Position numbers and translations under genes: made by a program. This document shows, piece by piece, positions 34,293-46,891 of a DNA stretch of 64,000 nucleotides. The DNA lies in assembly GCA_949130495.1 (NCBI GenBank), contig OX422215.1, forward strand, positions 533,493,755-533,557,754, in the 5' to 3' direction. The notes beneath the pieces were generated by a model that did no database searches, had not been told where the DNA came from, and saw only the letters and a list, made by a program, of their open reading frames with translations. Positions within the stretch are counted from its first letter, which is position 1; the number at the start of each line of letters is the position of its first letter. This DNA comes from Sambucus nigra (taxonomy: Eukaryota > Streptophyta > Magnoliopsida > Dipsacales > Adoxaceae).

Positions 34293-37032
34293 TATAATAC
34301 CCATGTAGTATCAAAACCCTAGAAAAATCAAATTACGATCAGTTAATACTATATGTCACCATATATCCCCCTATAACTTAGTCAAATTCAAAAATACCCT
34401 AATAAAGTTGAAACTACTCAGGAAACCCTACAACTTTTAAGTACGCCAAAAATATATAAATTGACAAAAATATCCCTTACAAAATTTTGAAGAAGCATAA
34501 CTTAACCTATATTTTACCCCACGACCCGAACATTGTATCAAATTAAACCATTAAACCTCAACTAATTTAATTTTTCAACCCTAATCCTTTAACATTCATA
34601 AAATTACACAAATTCCCTATAATTATGGAAATTTATCAAATAAAATACCAAATAAATATTAAACCTCCTTTTTAAGGACCAAACTCAAAACCAACATATT
34701 TACACTTTCCCCCTGCCAACAAAGCATTCAATCAGCATAAATGCCAAAAATCACTTGGGTAATACCCTCCACACATGTGAAAACCTTGTGCTTCAATTTT
34801 ATTTTCTTAAAATAAGGAATAATCGAGCTCCCTTGTACACCATTCGAATACCCCTGGTCTATACTATAGATACCCCATGAATTTCAGCCTTGAATATAAA
34901 ACTTATATTTTTTCACTCCAAATTGGTAACCAATGATTTTATGCACCATTCTTTGTTTTTCTTGTCTAAAACATTTTTTGCACTATCACAAGAACTGAAG
35001 ATTTTAGGTGTAGTATGGCCTGTATAGGTAGAAACACCAAAACCTCCTCTAAAGCTCGAACTTTAATGGTGAAACTCAATTTCTTGACTTTGTACCTATT
35101 TCAAAGCAAGGAACGAGTTCCTTATGAGCCCTCGAGTACAATGGCCACTTTTGAAAATAAATAAATTTTGACCCCTAATTTCTCAAAGATGTTTTTGAAG
35201 TTCAGAAACTTCAAATTCAAAATTCTCTTCAATCAGGATACCTAAGCCCTTCAAAGCAAAGCTAAACTCCCCCAGGATAATTGGAAACCCAACCATAAAA
35301 TTTAAATTTGTTGCCATATTCTGTAACTCCATTAATGTTTGGTCAAAATTTTAAAAAAAATACAGTAGTTGAAACTCAATCATTTCTGAACCACAATCCA
35401 TGAAACCTATATCATTGGAATTCTCATGAAAAATTAGGTTGGATTGGTTCAGGAGAAATCTTAAATTGTTTAGGAAATCAGGAGATATTTGAAGTCAATT
35501 TTTTGTTAAAACCTAAGTCAATGGTCGAGAGATTGAAGCTGAACTTTTCAACCAAAAACATTGACTAAGCATGCGTGAGGGCGAGAGGCTAATCAAATTC
35601 TCTCACTCTTTTTCAAAAATTTTATTAAATTTTTTGGGTTGAAATGGTATTAGGTAAAGCAGTGTTTGGTCAAACCTAGCTCAAATTAAAGAAAACTAAG
35701 GTTTTGGTTTAGAAGTGTTTTCATAAAATTACAAATTGACCCCTCCTAGTTTTTATTTTTTGAATTTTTATCCCAACTTTTTTCAAGATATTCTTTGATA
35801 AATTTTAAGTCAAAACGTTTTCCACATCATTTTCCAAATATGACCTTAAGACCTACATTTTAAACTCTACAAAATAATTACAAAATATCCCCTAAATTTT
35901 AAAGAATCCAGTTTTTTTCATTTTTTTTCCAATTAAACCTTATCCCAACAATATACACTTACAACTATGTTAATTGACAGATAATTAAGCACCTGAACTT
36001 ATCGATCCCAAATCCATCCAGTTTTAAACACGTTCTCCATAGCCAATAAGTAGGTTTTTCCCTTTCGATAGAAACTTCAGCATATTTGATATATTTGCTA
36101 TTGATGCTAAACTGTGATAGCCCTAAATTACTCTTAGTATGTGCATGTTATGATAATACAATGCTACATATGTTGTTAATTATCATTGATATCTAAATAT
36201 GGATCATTTGGATCAATTTAAATCGCTCTCTCTAATAACTAATTTCATGAGGTTAACGCAAATGACTGAATCAGTTCACCCAAGCATTTAAGTGATAAAT
36301 GTCTTCGTTACAAGAATCCATATAAATTTGGGAGTATACTACAGTGTTATCCCATGGATTTTTTCTACTTTTCTTATATGTCTCAAGATGTGTTGAGAGT
36401 TTAGTTATGCTACATATATATGAATGTTGTTCCTGCAAAATGTACGTAGCCTATTATTTCAAATCCAAAGTTTTTGTATTATTATTTGGTTATACTAATA
36501 TACTTTATTCTCTTATACTTGCTAGAAAATTGATAATTATGGGAGTTTAAAAATCTTTGACTTTCTTCTCTGTCTATAAAAAAATATTATTGATGCCTAA
36601 TTCGTAATGTTTCTTCAGTAAACAATTAAATCCATACACACCTCGAACCTTTATATAAATATATTGGTTATAGAGATGGTTATAATATACTTAACATACT
36701 TATGCTAATTCTTTTTTACTTCTAGATGTTCTAGGATAAGGAAGCAGTACCCCCTCCCTTTTTGTGATACGCATGGATCATTTGTATGCTTATATAATTA
36801 TATGGAAGGAGATTAAGGAAGATGGAAGCAAAGAATGGCGTTTCTTAATGACTTATGCCATTTTTCATTTTTTGGATGAAATGCAACACTTATAATTCAC
36901 TGTATGTTTGGTGATATGTGTAATGCGATGTTAGTTTCCGCATTAATGAATAAAGTTATGTTTTTCACCTTAACTTTAGTTTCATTGCTTAGTTACTATG
37001 TTGTACATTCATACGAAAAATAGGGTGTGACA
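34293..37032 (+). mobile_element. 3' LTR of Tekay-type chromovirus
   Basis: Starts TATAATACCCATGTAG (TG decayed to TA) and ends AGGGTGTGACA. It matches the 5' LTR at 25100-29135 throughout. It keeps the uninterrupted site where the other LTR took the solo LTR. The flanks (AAATA before 25100, GAACA after 37032) agree at only three of five positions, so the target duplication has decayed. Confidence 0.85.
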
Positions 37033-37702
37033 GAACACTTCTTCATTTTCTTTTTAGAACTAGGTGACATACTCCCTAAGAGCGGATCTTAGGCCTACCC
37101 TAATCTTGAAAACCTTGGTAGGATCCTCAACACCAATCCAAATTATGATTAGAGCCTCAATCGGCTCACCTATTTATTCTTTCTTTTGTATCGTGGATGT
37201 ATAGTATACAAATTCATCAACTCTATGCTCAAACTCTCCAATGTGAGATTAGGCATCTCATTTGGAGGGGGAGGACCTCTACTAGGGCTATATCACTTCT
37301 TTATGAATCTCCTTGGATCTCAAACAAGATTTGGTAGGTATCAAGTGACCTTTTCTTCTCTCTCATAGAAGTGTTGTAGCACTCCCTAAACTTCTTTTGG
37401 TCCCAAAATACTTCTCCCACCTTAGTAGTTGGGAACCTCATTACCATCCTTTGAGTTGATATGGTAGAATCTAGATCACTGAGCAAAGGTTTTCCCAATA
37501 TTACATTGTAGGCTGAGGGCAGGGCTGCCACTAGGAACTTATTCCAAATGGTAGAGCAATAATCTTTCGAACCAATTATGAAGGGAAAAGAGGCATACCC
37601 TATGTAATGTATGCGTTCCCTATTAAACCCAATAAAAGGATAAATTGTTAGTTGTATGTGCATTATGGAAAGTCCCATGGCCTTGAAAGCATCTAAGAAC
37701 AA
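37033..37702 (-). pseudogene. Ty3/gypsy protease and pol linker, second element
   Basis: The open part 37702-37301 shows a protease-family core lacking the active-site half: LVAALPSAYNVILGKPLL (family SAYN.ILGRP.L) and STISTQRMVMRFPT. The left part (37180-37033) reads VEDPTKVFKIRVGL, then LREYVT, ending in EEVF where the Tekay LTR interrupts. The reading resumes with the RT at 25099. The family motif V-F-A-W is split exactly at this junction. Confidence 0.75.
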
Positions 37703-38049
37703 AATATTATCTCAACCTCCTTTATAAACCAATACCTTATTAATTTTGGCATTTCCCATTATCATCGTGATGACCTGAGAATCATCATGAATGAGGAGGA
37801 TCCTTTTGAGTTTTGTACCTCAAAACATCATCATATGAACTCCATTTAGGGATTGGTTCTGGTGATATACATTATTAACATGCATCCCTTCATTTTGGAT
37901 TCCTTTGAGGTGGTATTTTTTTGGCCATGGAAGATGGTCCAGTGCTGGAAAAACTCCATTGATAGTATTCACATCAATCATAGGGATATCATCTTTATTT
38001 TTGTTACTGTTTTTGTTGCACTAACCTTTACTGTGTCTTTTACTAAAAA

Positions 38050-38900
38050 CTCTTTGAGATAACCCTTATTGATTACTCCTTCAAAGGCTTACTTGAGTCT
38101 GACTCAGTCATTGGTATTGCTTTCTTAGTCTCTATGAAACTTGTAATACTTATATTGCTCCTTCCTTTCCTTTATTGCCTTCATTGGCTTTGGGGTATGT
38201 AGGAGATCATGTGCTTCCCTTATCGATAAGACCTCTTATATTATGGTTGTGAGCGGATTGAAGTGTTTGGCTTACGGAGGTCCATTCTTCTTACCTTTGT
38301 TCTTTTCTTCTTGTCCTCAGCTGCCTCGAGGGATTCACCAAAATGGGAGAATACATCCTTCCTTTTTCCTGGATGGGGGAGGCTATAGAACACCTCATTG
38401 TGACTGCATCCTCGACACTTATGTATTTATGATCTCTTTTAAGCAACTTAGTCATGGGTTTAGAGAGTCTTTTGTTTAAATATCTCAGCGGATCCTTTAA
38501 TGCGAGGATTGATATGAAGGATACCATAAAATAGTATCTTGTCTTAATTTATGTGAGATTATCTAGCCTCATACCTAAAATTATGGAAGGAGGTGATAGG
38601 TTTCCTCATCTTTTGGGCCCCTATGAAATGTATGACAAAGGACCTTGCCAATTAAGTAACGCTTCCAATGGTCCCTAGTTTGATCTTAGTAAATTAGTGC
38701 CTAGTAGTCCCCCTTCGAGTAGTAGGAAATGATCAACATAAGACCTCATCTGGGTTGTCTTAAAAGAGCATGAGTGACATTTAAGTCTCTAAATGATCCA
38801 TGGGATCTTTTGACCCATTAAACGGTTAATATTAGGCATATTCCACTTAGGATGAAGAGCATAATGCTAAACTTCATTGGAGAATGAATATAGCACCTTA
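38050..38900 (-). pseudogene. Ty3/gypsy gag, second element
   Basis: Right to left: LALKDPLRYLNKRLSKPMTKLL and HKYISVEDA (family: L.LSLSK.PP.TM.ELL...KYI..EE) at 38527-38400; further left YKYYKFHRD and RLKQAFEGVINKGYLKEFL near 38200-38080, the gag tail of Tat-type elements in which cysteines have been lost. Stops and shifts throughout. It belongs with protease 37301-37702 and RT 24478-25099. Confidence 0.75.
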
Positions 38901-39330
38901 TGGATGTCTATATCTACAGTATTGGGAGTTTTCATCTTCTATTAGTTGAGGAGGTCCCAAACTGGTCTTGCATCATCTTAATCTTGTTGTCCTGGGGCCT
39001 GCCACCCTAGAACCACCATTAGATTGATCTCTTGGAAGTGACAACTTATCCTTGAAGGGAAATAAGTCACTAATCAATAAATATTTGGCTACATCATCTT
39101 GACCATTTCTCATTCCAACCTGTGCTCACAATTATTTCCATTTCCTCTATGCTCTGATCCGATCAATTCCTCCATATAGGTGGTAAAGTAAGCCTCCTAA
39201 GAAAATCGTTGAGTTATTCTTGAATATCCTTTTGTAGAGATTTTATATCCTTGAGAGAATGTGACAACTTGGCATTGGTTAATATCCCAACGAAGGCAAA
39301 GTGTGTATATGAGGTGAACAGATCTTGTCA

Positions 39331-39350
39331 TTCCCACAGATGGTGGCAAA
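39331..39350 (-). promoter_or_regulatory. Primer-binding-site relic
   Basis: The minus strand reads TTTGCCACCATCTGTGGGAA, a decayed form of the TTGGCGCCGTCTGTGGGAA start seen after 5' LTRs of Athila/Tat Ty3 elements. It marks the end of the 5' LTR that lies to its right. Confidence 0.65.
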
Positions 39351-39358
39351 CTAGCCGA

Positions 39359-40300
39359 TGTTAAAATTATGTGAGACCTCTAACCCAATAGGTTCCCCCC
39401 ACAGGGCCTCAAATAGGTTAGTGGGAGATATATAAAAGTGATAGACAAGTATATAAGGTGGTTTGGACCTCAACTCAGGATCTTCCATCCTGTTTCAAAT
39501 GGTGTTTTAATGCATATTATATCGTAAAATGATTATTCAATCTGAGATACCTCTTGAACTTGAGCCAAGAGGATCTAAGGTCCCTATTATCTTATTTACA
39601 AATACAAAGGACTTTAAGAAGAAATTGATGGACTTCTCTAAGGGTTCCTAAGTCTTAGATTATGACTCAACAGGGTATACAATAAGTAAAATAGTTAAAA
39701 ATAATCTGGACTATGGTTATTCGCTAACAAGTGAGTTGATGGTGTATATTATAATGAGTAGATGTTTGTTTGATCAGTAAACCCTTTTTTCTAATTGATC
39801 ATGATGAATTGGAACTTCCTTCATCCTAATTAGCACTCATTTAACCTTTCTCAAGCCTCCCATATATTTGCATTCTCTTAGAGATAGAATCATTGGACTG
39901 AGTCCTATAACTGGGGCCTACTCTAAGGTCTGACGGGCATAGTAATAAGGTCAATATGATGATAAAGTCTTGCAGGTGGTGTAAGGTAGTTGATGGTTTC
40001 ATTTAATGTGGATGGGAGTCATCAATGCTAGTGGAAATGGGTTGTGGCAATAGGTGGAACAATGTCCGTTCTTTTCACCTACCCTTCAGTCATGTTGCAT
40101 TTCTTTAGCCTAACATTTGAGAGGTGTGGAATTGATAGAGGTTCCTCCTTAGATGGTCATGTGGTTGGTTATAGAAATTTATTTCTGAAAGACGGATTAT
40201 GGGACCTCTGGAGTCCATTTCCTTTCGAACTAATGATAGAGTATTGGAAAATCCTTGGTTATCTCCTAAACGAGGTATCTGTCTCCAAAGACTCATAGTT
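39359..40300 (-). mobile_element. 5' LTR of the second Ty3 element (approximate limits)
   Basis: The left edge is TGTTAAAATTATG, eight bases from the primer-binding relic. The right edge is not fixed; about 40300 is where composition changes. No second copy was located, consistent with loss of the 3' end of this element. Confidence 0.4.
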
Positions 40301-41239
40301 ATGAGTAGATAAGATAAAACTCATGGAGATGTTAGTTTATGTAAATCCTCTAAATGACTAACTATGCGTTAATTATGAAATTTGAATATGTTGATTGTAA
40401 AAAGAAAATAAAAAGAAAAGTGGATTCGATATTTTAAAAGAGGATATTCCTAGTTGACGATTCTAATGTCCATTATTGTGAGATATAAATAATTCTTGGA
40501 AAGTGCACTGCATAAGTTAAAATCTTAGGACTTATCAGTCCATGACATAAGACGATAAAGAGACCACTTTATATTTAATTATACAACTAGGCCTAACTTG
40601 AAAAATTGTGGATCCACTTCTTAGAGACTAAGGGAAAGTTCATCTAAGGTAATGGTTAACTTAGCTTACTGAAGATATTAAATTCTAAGTTAAAAGGGAC
40701 AACCGAACTGTGTATATGAGTTAGTAAACACTCGGGAGAAATTTACTCCAACCCATTGCTATGGTGAGATACTGCTCCATTTTTCATGTTTTTCATGGTA
40801 ATCTACGTTTTAACGATTTTAAAATCTTGAATATGTCTGAATGGGGTATTTATATGATAATCCCTATGGACATCACTTATCTGAGTGCGATGCAGGACGC
40901 ATATGTGAGAATTTGGTAGGCTACAATTCTCAAAATCACTCACTAAACCAAGTGGTGTTCTTGGCCAAAATGAACACAAACATGAGAACCAACTATGTTA
41001 AGAAAGTAATTATGTGGATTATATTGTCTTGGTTTACACAAATGGATAAATAGTTCAAGGCATCACATCCACTAATTGTTAAAATAAATTTGGTAGATTT
41101 AAACTAGGTTACGTTCAAGGCCTTTGGCTACTTATCACGATGCACTCACTTTACGTTCATGCTCTCTCAAATGTCAATTAGTCTATTTGCCAGTTTGTTA
41201 TTCTTTTATTTAATATTTTTACTCGTGTGGGGGATCGTT
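40301..41239 (+). other. Noncoding retroelement 3' domain
   Basis: No protein domain is seen. The right end carries a GTGTGGGGGATCG tract (41225-41237) that looks like a polypurine tract before an LTR. The stretch is therefore read as the 3' untranslated domain of a plus-oriented element whose pol is gone. Confidence 0.35.
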
Positions 41240-41640
41240 TGAAATTATTTATTTAATACAATAATTTTAATTGAGTGAAAATTATATTTACATTATTTTA
41301 TAAACATTTTCAATAGACATATGATTTGTTAAAAGTTGTGTCATTTTCGTAAAGAACATGACTATTCATGAAGTGGTGTCCATTCGTGAAAGATCGTAAC
41401 CATTCGTGAAAGATCGTGACTATTCAAAAAGGGTGTATATCTTTTAAAGTGGGTGTCTCACATTCTATAAATATGGCATTCCTCCTTCATTTTTAATAAT
41501 GAATCATTGGAGATTCTCAAATAAAAATATTGGGTTATATGGAGTCAATTGTATCTTAGGTCACACACTTGTATCTTAGGTCACACACGTAAAGATTCAA
41601 TTTTTAAACAAATATTATATTTTTTAGAATTATGTGTTCA
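41240..41640 (+). mobile_element. Short LTR with U3 repeats and TATA box
   Basis: Starts TGAAATTATT after a G-rich tract and ends TATGTGTTCA. ATTC(G/A)TGAAAGATCGT-like units start at 41364, 41382, 41402 and 41422 (18-20 bp apart). A TATAAATA box follows at 41466 and AATAATGAATC after that. A 20-bp direct duplication (TTGTATCTTAGGTCACACAC) lies at 41549-41588. Repeats just upstream of a TATA box are the layout of copia U3 enhancers. Confidence 0.45.
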
Positions 41641-42756
41641 TGCAATATGCCAGACCAAAACCAAACCAAACAGAAGAAGAAATAAGGAAAAACCCTTTCG
41701 GGTAAAACCTATATTCAACACTATTTAAGATTTTAACAGACTTGAATAACTAACAGACTACTTAAAGATCCACTATGTGTAATGCAAAAGGTCTTCAAAT
41801 CTTCAACAAAATCTGATGCAGTACAACACCACCCAGGAAAAGCATCTTTGCCCTCGAATTTCACCAATCAGCCTCAGGATTGTGGAATCCTGTCTTCTAT
41901 TGTAGTAGAGTCGTAACTCCATAAATTAGCAGTAGACAAAACTCTAAAAGGGTTTGATGTAGTGTATGGAACTAGGGTTTGACAGACTCAACAAATCATT
42001 CTAGGGATGAATATTTGGAAAACAAAAGTGTTTCTTTGAAAGAAAACTTGTGGGACATTTGGAAGATTTATAGAATTTTGTTTTTACCAAAATATCTATG
42101 AGATGAGTCCGCAAACGCTCAATTTGTAGAAAACATGATTTTCAAGGTGATGAACTTTATTTAAATGATAATGTTACTTCGTTCAAATGAGAACCATAGT
42201 TTCCTTCTAACGAGGTTGACATTCGTTCGAAGGAAGAGCTTAGTTTGTTCAAACGAAGAGCTTAGTTCGTTCGTACAAAGAGCTTAGTTCATTCAAACCA
42301 TATTCCAATAAATATCCAACGGTTGCAACTCTATCAAACAGAGGACCCCATTTTAAGCTTCTTAAAAGTTCCTTCTAACAAATTTAAATAGATCGTTCCA
42401 ATGAGTTTTAAATTTCAATCGAACGAGAACAGAGTCTCGTTCTAACAAGATGCAAATATCGTTCCAATGAACCCAAAAATAAAAAATTTGATTTTAAAAA
42501 TTCATTTTAGAAAAAATGCCTTGAATAAATTTTAGCGTATCCCATAATGAAATTGTATAAGATTAAGTCAAAGACCTTATCCCATATACCTCCAAATAGT
42601 ATCATGAGAGTTTCAATGGCTTGAACTTTGTAACGTTGCTCGGTCACTAACTTGTCTTCAAATATCATGGAAGCATATTCGGATGTAGTGTTTATTTTGT
42701 AAAAGGATACGCTAAATAATCTAAACTATGATCAATTATAAATTATAGCTCTTACA
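41641..42756 (-). mobile_element. 3' LTR of SIRE/Maximus copia element
   Basis: On the minus strand it begins TGTAAGAGCTATAA right after the polypurine tract and is about 1.1 kb, close to the 1103-bp solo LTR at 27663. The left limit is where the neighbouring LTR ends and is less certain. It contains ten GTTCGAAC-like dyads. The start TGTAAGAG matches the LTR end CTCTTA of the solo copy as an inverted terminus. Confidence 0.65.
42181..42468. repeat. Two groups of GTTCGAAC-like dyads at 22-bp spacing
   Basis: Group 1 starts: 42181, 42204, 42225, 42247, 42269, 42291 (steps 23, 21, 22, 22, 22). Group 2: 42395, 42417, 42439, 42461 (steps 22, 22, 22). Cores are GTTCAAAT, CTTCTAAC, GTTCGAAG, GTTCAAAC, GTTCGTAC, ATTCAAAC, GTTCCAAT, AATCGAAC, GTTCTAAC and GTTCCAAT. 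Flanks keep CGAGA/AGAGCTTAG words. Confidence 0.8.
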
Positions 42757-42773
42757 AGTCTCCCCCTTTGGCT
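42757..42773 (-). promoter_or_regulatory. Polypurine tract of copia element
   Basis: The minus strand reads AGCCAAAGGGGGAGACT immediately before the LTR start, the standard polypurine tract of SIRE/Maximus copia elements. Confidence 0.8.
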
Positions 42774-44250
42774 ATTCCAGTATAAAAACAAAAACCAAGC
42801 CAAATTAAAACCCCAAGACACTATTCTACTAGCTCCCTCCTAAATTAAAAATGGAATGACATTTGAGACTTTTTCTTGAACTGAAATTCTTCATCTTATG
42901 TGGTCCATGAGATCATCATTAAAGTGTAAAAGACCTACACACATGAAGCAAAAGAAATATCGTGATGCTTACGAGTTTAAAGAAGCATAAACTCCCCCTC
43001 AATTGTTTCTCACATTTTTTCGTAATAGAGAAATGTTTAGAAGCTAAGCATGATATACAAGCATCACCTGAATCCAATAGAAATAAGATCACAAAGATAA
43101 CTAATAAAGCACTTAGGATGAAATTTCAAAGAAGTACCAAACATTTTTTGAAAAGTTTTAATTTTCTCAGGTATAAAAAGTATATGTATAAAATGTACAA
43201 ATTGGTACAAATACGTCACATTATGGAATAACACTAAAATATCCAAAACATGAAAGAGGAATGTTGTTTTGTGAACAAGTTCCATGGGAAAATCAACATA
43301 GTCATCATAACATAGTGGCACGAAGTCAATGAGATACTCCTAAAGTAAGAACTTAATTTCAACCTTAGGTGTAAGAATGTTGAAAAAAAATGAAATTTAC
43401 TCGACTTATACAACATGCATTGAATTTAAATTCCTCTCAAATCAATAACGCCAAACTATTTAATTTTTTTTAAGAGTCTGTGGTGCAACCCATTGATCTT
43501 CTACTTTATAATACCCTTAAAATCTCACATATTTAATAATTCACTCTCAAATTTTTGAAGATGTCATAATGCTAATGTTTAGCAAAGCATTAATAAAAAA
43601 AATGGCCTTGGGACTTTTATTTTTGTGGGTCGCTAATGTTTTAGGATCTTTGCAAATGGTGTATTTTAACATAAAGATAAATCACTATTTCATAGCCCCT
43701 TTCCTTTGCTTAACATAAAACAAATTTTAGGGAAACAAAATATGGTCAATGGTTCTTACAAGCACAACTTATCTTTAGCACATTTGGTTCGTTATTGAAC
43801 ATTATTGAGATGAGAACACCATATTCGACATATAGCAAGAAAGTACAATGTTCATAAAGTTTGTGCATTTGTGCAATAAAGGTGATAAAAAGTCTTGTAT
43901 GAATAAAGTAATCATCAATGAATAATGAAATGCTAGCCACACATTATTAAGCACTCTAAAAAAATGAAGCCATGTCTCAAAGCACCATGAAAAAGTCACA
44001 TGAATATATGGAAGGAAGAGGTAATTAGAACATCTTAAATGCACACCCATATATGGTGAAAATGAAAATACAAAAATCTTTTTATCTTTTTCAAAAAATT
44101 TATCAAAAATAATGTTTTTTGGAATTTTTCTATCGTTTTCTTAAAAATTGAATTTTTTTGTATTTTTTAAAGATTTTTAAAATAAAAGCATATACAAAGA
44201 TAGAAATACAATCTAGAAATAGGGGCAAATGATATGAACATGATAATCAC
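42774..44250 (-). other. 3' noncoding domain of copia element
   Basis: Between pol and the polypurine tract. SIRE elements often carry an envelope-like frame here; no such frame longer than about 90 codons and no membrane-protein pattern could be supported, so it is either absent or decayed. Confidence 0.4.
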
Positions 44251-44700
44251 CCTACACTATATTAAGTACCCGAACACAATCAACAGACCAAATACCCAAA
44301 GACCGCCTAAGATTCTCAAATCTATGATCATCTAAAGGTTTCGTGAAAATATCGGCTAATTGGTGTTCAATGCATACAAAGCTCAAGGACACAATCTTCT
44401 CCTCAACGAGATCACAAATGAAGTGCTCGCATATTCTAATGTGCTTTGTACGGGAATGCTAAACCGAATTATGGGATATATGAATTTCACTAGCATTATC
44501 ACATGAAATTGTCATTGTGCTTTGTGTGAACCCATAACCTTCCAACATTTGTTTTATCCATAAGATTTTTGTGTAATAACTTCCAATAGCTATATACTTG
44601 GCCTCTATCATGGGAAAAGATATGGAGTTTTTCTTCTTGCTCAACAAAGAGACAAAAGCGCTCCCAAAGTAAAAGCATCCACTCCAGGTTCTCTTACAAC
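44251..44700 (-). pseudogene. Copia RNase H
   Basis: The frame includes LLSKKKNSISFPMIEAKYIAIG (family: SKKQ..VS.STAEAEYIA) and WIKQMLEGYG, then ISCDNASEIHIS, giving the usual D-E-D order with the first motif in the frame to the right. The left end reads HIRICEHFI and an IFTKPL-like end near 44330. One stop interrupts it. Downstream partner of the RT. Confidence 0.8.
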
Positions 44701-44716
44701 CATCAACATCCCGAGC

Positions 44717-45620
44717 CTAATCGGCATCTAAATAAGCAGATAAATGGTCATCGATATCGAAGGAGTATAAAATATTATAGGAAAGAGTGTCACTCACGTA
44801 TTTGATGATATGTTTTAGTGCGAACAAGTGGGACTTTTTTGGGTATACTTCATAATGCACACTAATTCCAACGCTATAGGTAATCTCAGGAAGACTAGAA
44901 ATTAAGTAAAGAAGAATACCTATCATGCTCCTATAAAGAGTTTTCTCTATGTCCTTTCCTAAAGTGTCTTTTCTAAGCTTAGTTGATGTACTCGTAGGGG
45001 TACATGAGTCCTTAGCAGAGTTTAAACCAAACTTCTCCACTGGGTTCCTAACATAATTGGATTGAGATATGAATATCCCATTCCCAAGTTGACGCACTTG
45101 GAGACCTAAGAAGAACGTAATATCACCAACCATGCTCATCTCAAACTCACTCTTCATTTCCTCCTCAAACAAGTGAGCATGTTGAGAGCACGTGGATCCA
45201 AATACTATTTTGTCTAGATAGACTTATTCAACTAATATAGCACAACTCTTTCTCCTCATAAATGACGTCTTATCCACTTCCCCTATCTTAAAGCCACGAG
45301 CTAAGAGATAAGAAGTGTGCCTATCATAACAATAACGAGATGCTTGTTTCAAACCATACAAGTCCTTCGTAATATAAAAGACGTGTCCCGAGTGTTTTAG
45401 GTCTTCGAACCCCTTTGGTTTTTCCGCATACACTTCCTCCTCTAGAATGTCATTAAGAAAGTAACTTTTGACATCCATTTGGTATAACTTGAATCATATA
45501 TGACATGCTATGGAGAGTAGTAAGCAGACGAAGGTGGTTGTCTTTTTAAATTCAACATCCCTAATCTTTGTGTAGCCTTGAGCGATCAATCTAGCCTTAT
45601 TAGGAACTATGGTACCATTT
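44717..45620 (-). pseudogene. Copia reverse transcriptase
   Basis: Right part: MDVKSYFLNDILEEEVY, then YGLKQASRYCYD. The catalytic motif near 45215 reads YLDK instead of YVDD, so the second aspartate is lost. The left part: LFEEEMKSEFEMSMVGDITFFLGLQV, then SQSNYVRNPVEKFG. These are diagnostic Ty1/copia RT motifs and are closest to the SIRE lineage. The frame is split by a stop near 45200. Confidence 0.85.
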
Positions 45621-45699
45621 TTGTCCATCTTATTCTTACAAATACGCATGATACCCGTCACAACAGTCTTGCTATGTCAGTGGACTAACTCCCAAACAT

Positions 45700-46860
45700 T
45701 GTTCTTTGCCAAACTGAATCAACTCATCTTGCGTGGCGCATATTCAAGGCTTATCCTTGAGTGTTTCTTTCACATTCTTGGGCTCTACTAAGGAGGTGTA
45801 TCAAAACTAGCTAACCACATTCTCAAGTTGAGCGTGAGTCTTGACACCTAGTGTGGTATCACCAAGTATAGTGAAAGGGTCATGATTCTTTTGAACTCAA
45901 GAGGGTGGATCCTTTAAATCAAATACGAGGTCCACCGAGATACTATGAGTAACGATGATATCACCAACGAGGGGTGCATAGTTCTCAAACAGATGTAGGT
46001 GGCTCATCATTTCTAATCATGACATTTATTAATTCCATAACCTTGGATATTGCAAGGTTAAAAATCCTATGATCCCTACTCGATGATGAATATCTTATAA
46101 ATACTCCCTTATTTCTTCGAGAGTCAAACTTTCCTAAATGATTTATATAATTCAAAATGTAGCAAGAACTTCCAAAGACTCATAAATATGATAGTTTGGG
46201 TTTCTTCCTACCCACAACTCATATAGTGTGTGTCGTGTGTGTGAACAAAGATACACCCTATTAAATGTATGGTATGTGGTATTAACCACCTGTGCCAAAA
46301 AATGTCTAGGCACATTTCTCCAAGGAATATGGATCTAGCCATCTCTTGAATCCTTCGATTCTTCCTCTCAACTATCATGTGTTATTAAGGAGTATGAACG
46401 GTCAAAAACTCGTGCTCGATACCCATTCCATCACAATATCAATCCACTTTGAATTTTTTAATTCAGTGTCATTGTCACAGTATATCTGATTAATAGTGAC
46501 ACCATGTTAGTTTTGTAGGACACAAAACTTGGTTATTAGGAACTCAACCACATCAAACTTTTCTCTAAGAATGTATCTCTTACCACTAATTCTCTCTTTA
46601 CATTCTTAGACCATAACGAGATACATTCTCATTATGGTCGATGACTTTTTGAGATACTCTATCTCTTACCACTAATTCTCTCTTTACGTGTAGGACCCAT
46701 AAGATCCATGTGTATCAACTCCAACACACAATAGGTGGTAATGGTATTCAACTTACGATGGGGACTTCAAAAAAGATTCCTTATTGGCAAGGACCAAAAA
46801 CCAAGGAAGTTGGTTTCCCAAATGATGGTAAGCCACAAATTAGGTCTTTCTTCATTAATC
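45700..46860 (-). pseudogene. Copia integrase, heavily decayed
   Basis: Located between the GAG-pre-integrase block and RT on the minus strand. Only short motif-like pieces remain (ITKFCVLQN near 46520, CDNDTE near 46460, KFDSRRNK near 46130). Local duplications such as the repeated TATCTCTTACCACTAATTC at about 46567 and 46661 have disrupted it. Assignment relies mainly on gene order. Confidence 0.55.
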
Positions 46861-46891
46861 TTTCAAGATCTATAAAGTTCACATGACCTAT

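Noticed and set aside
42181..42468. Regular spacing of short palindromic units resembling a CRISPR array
   Set aside because: Units are 8 bp, diverged, in plant LTR context, and spacers are not unique 25-40 bp sequences; no cas genes.
42962..44050. Envelope-like gene downstream of copia pol
   Set aside because: Frames are short, on both strands and without membrane-protein pattern; not supported.
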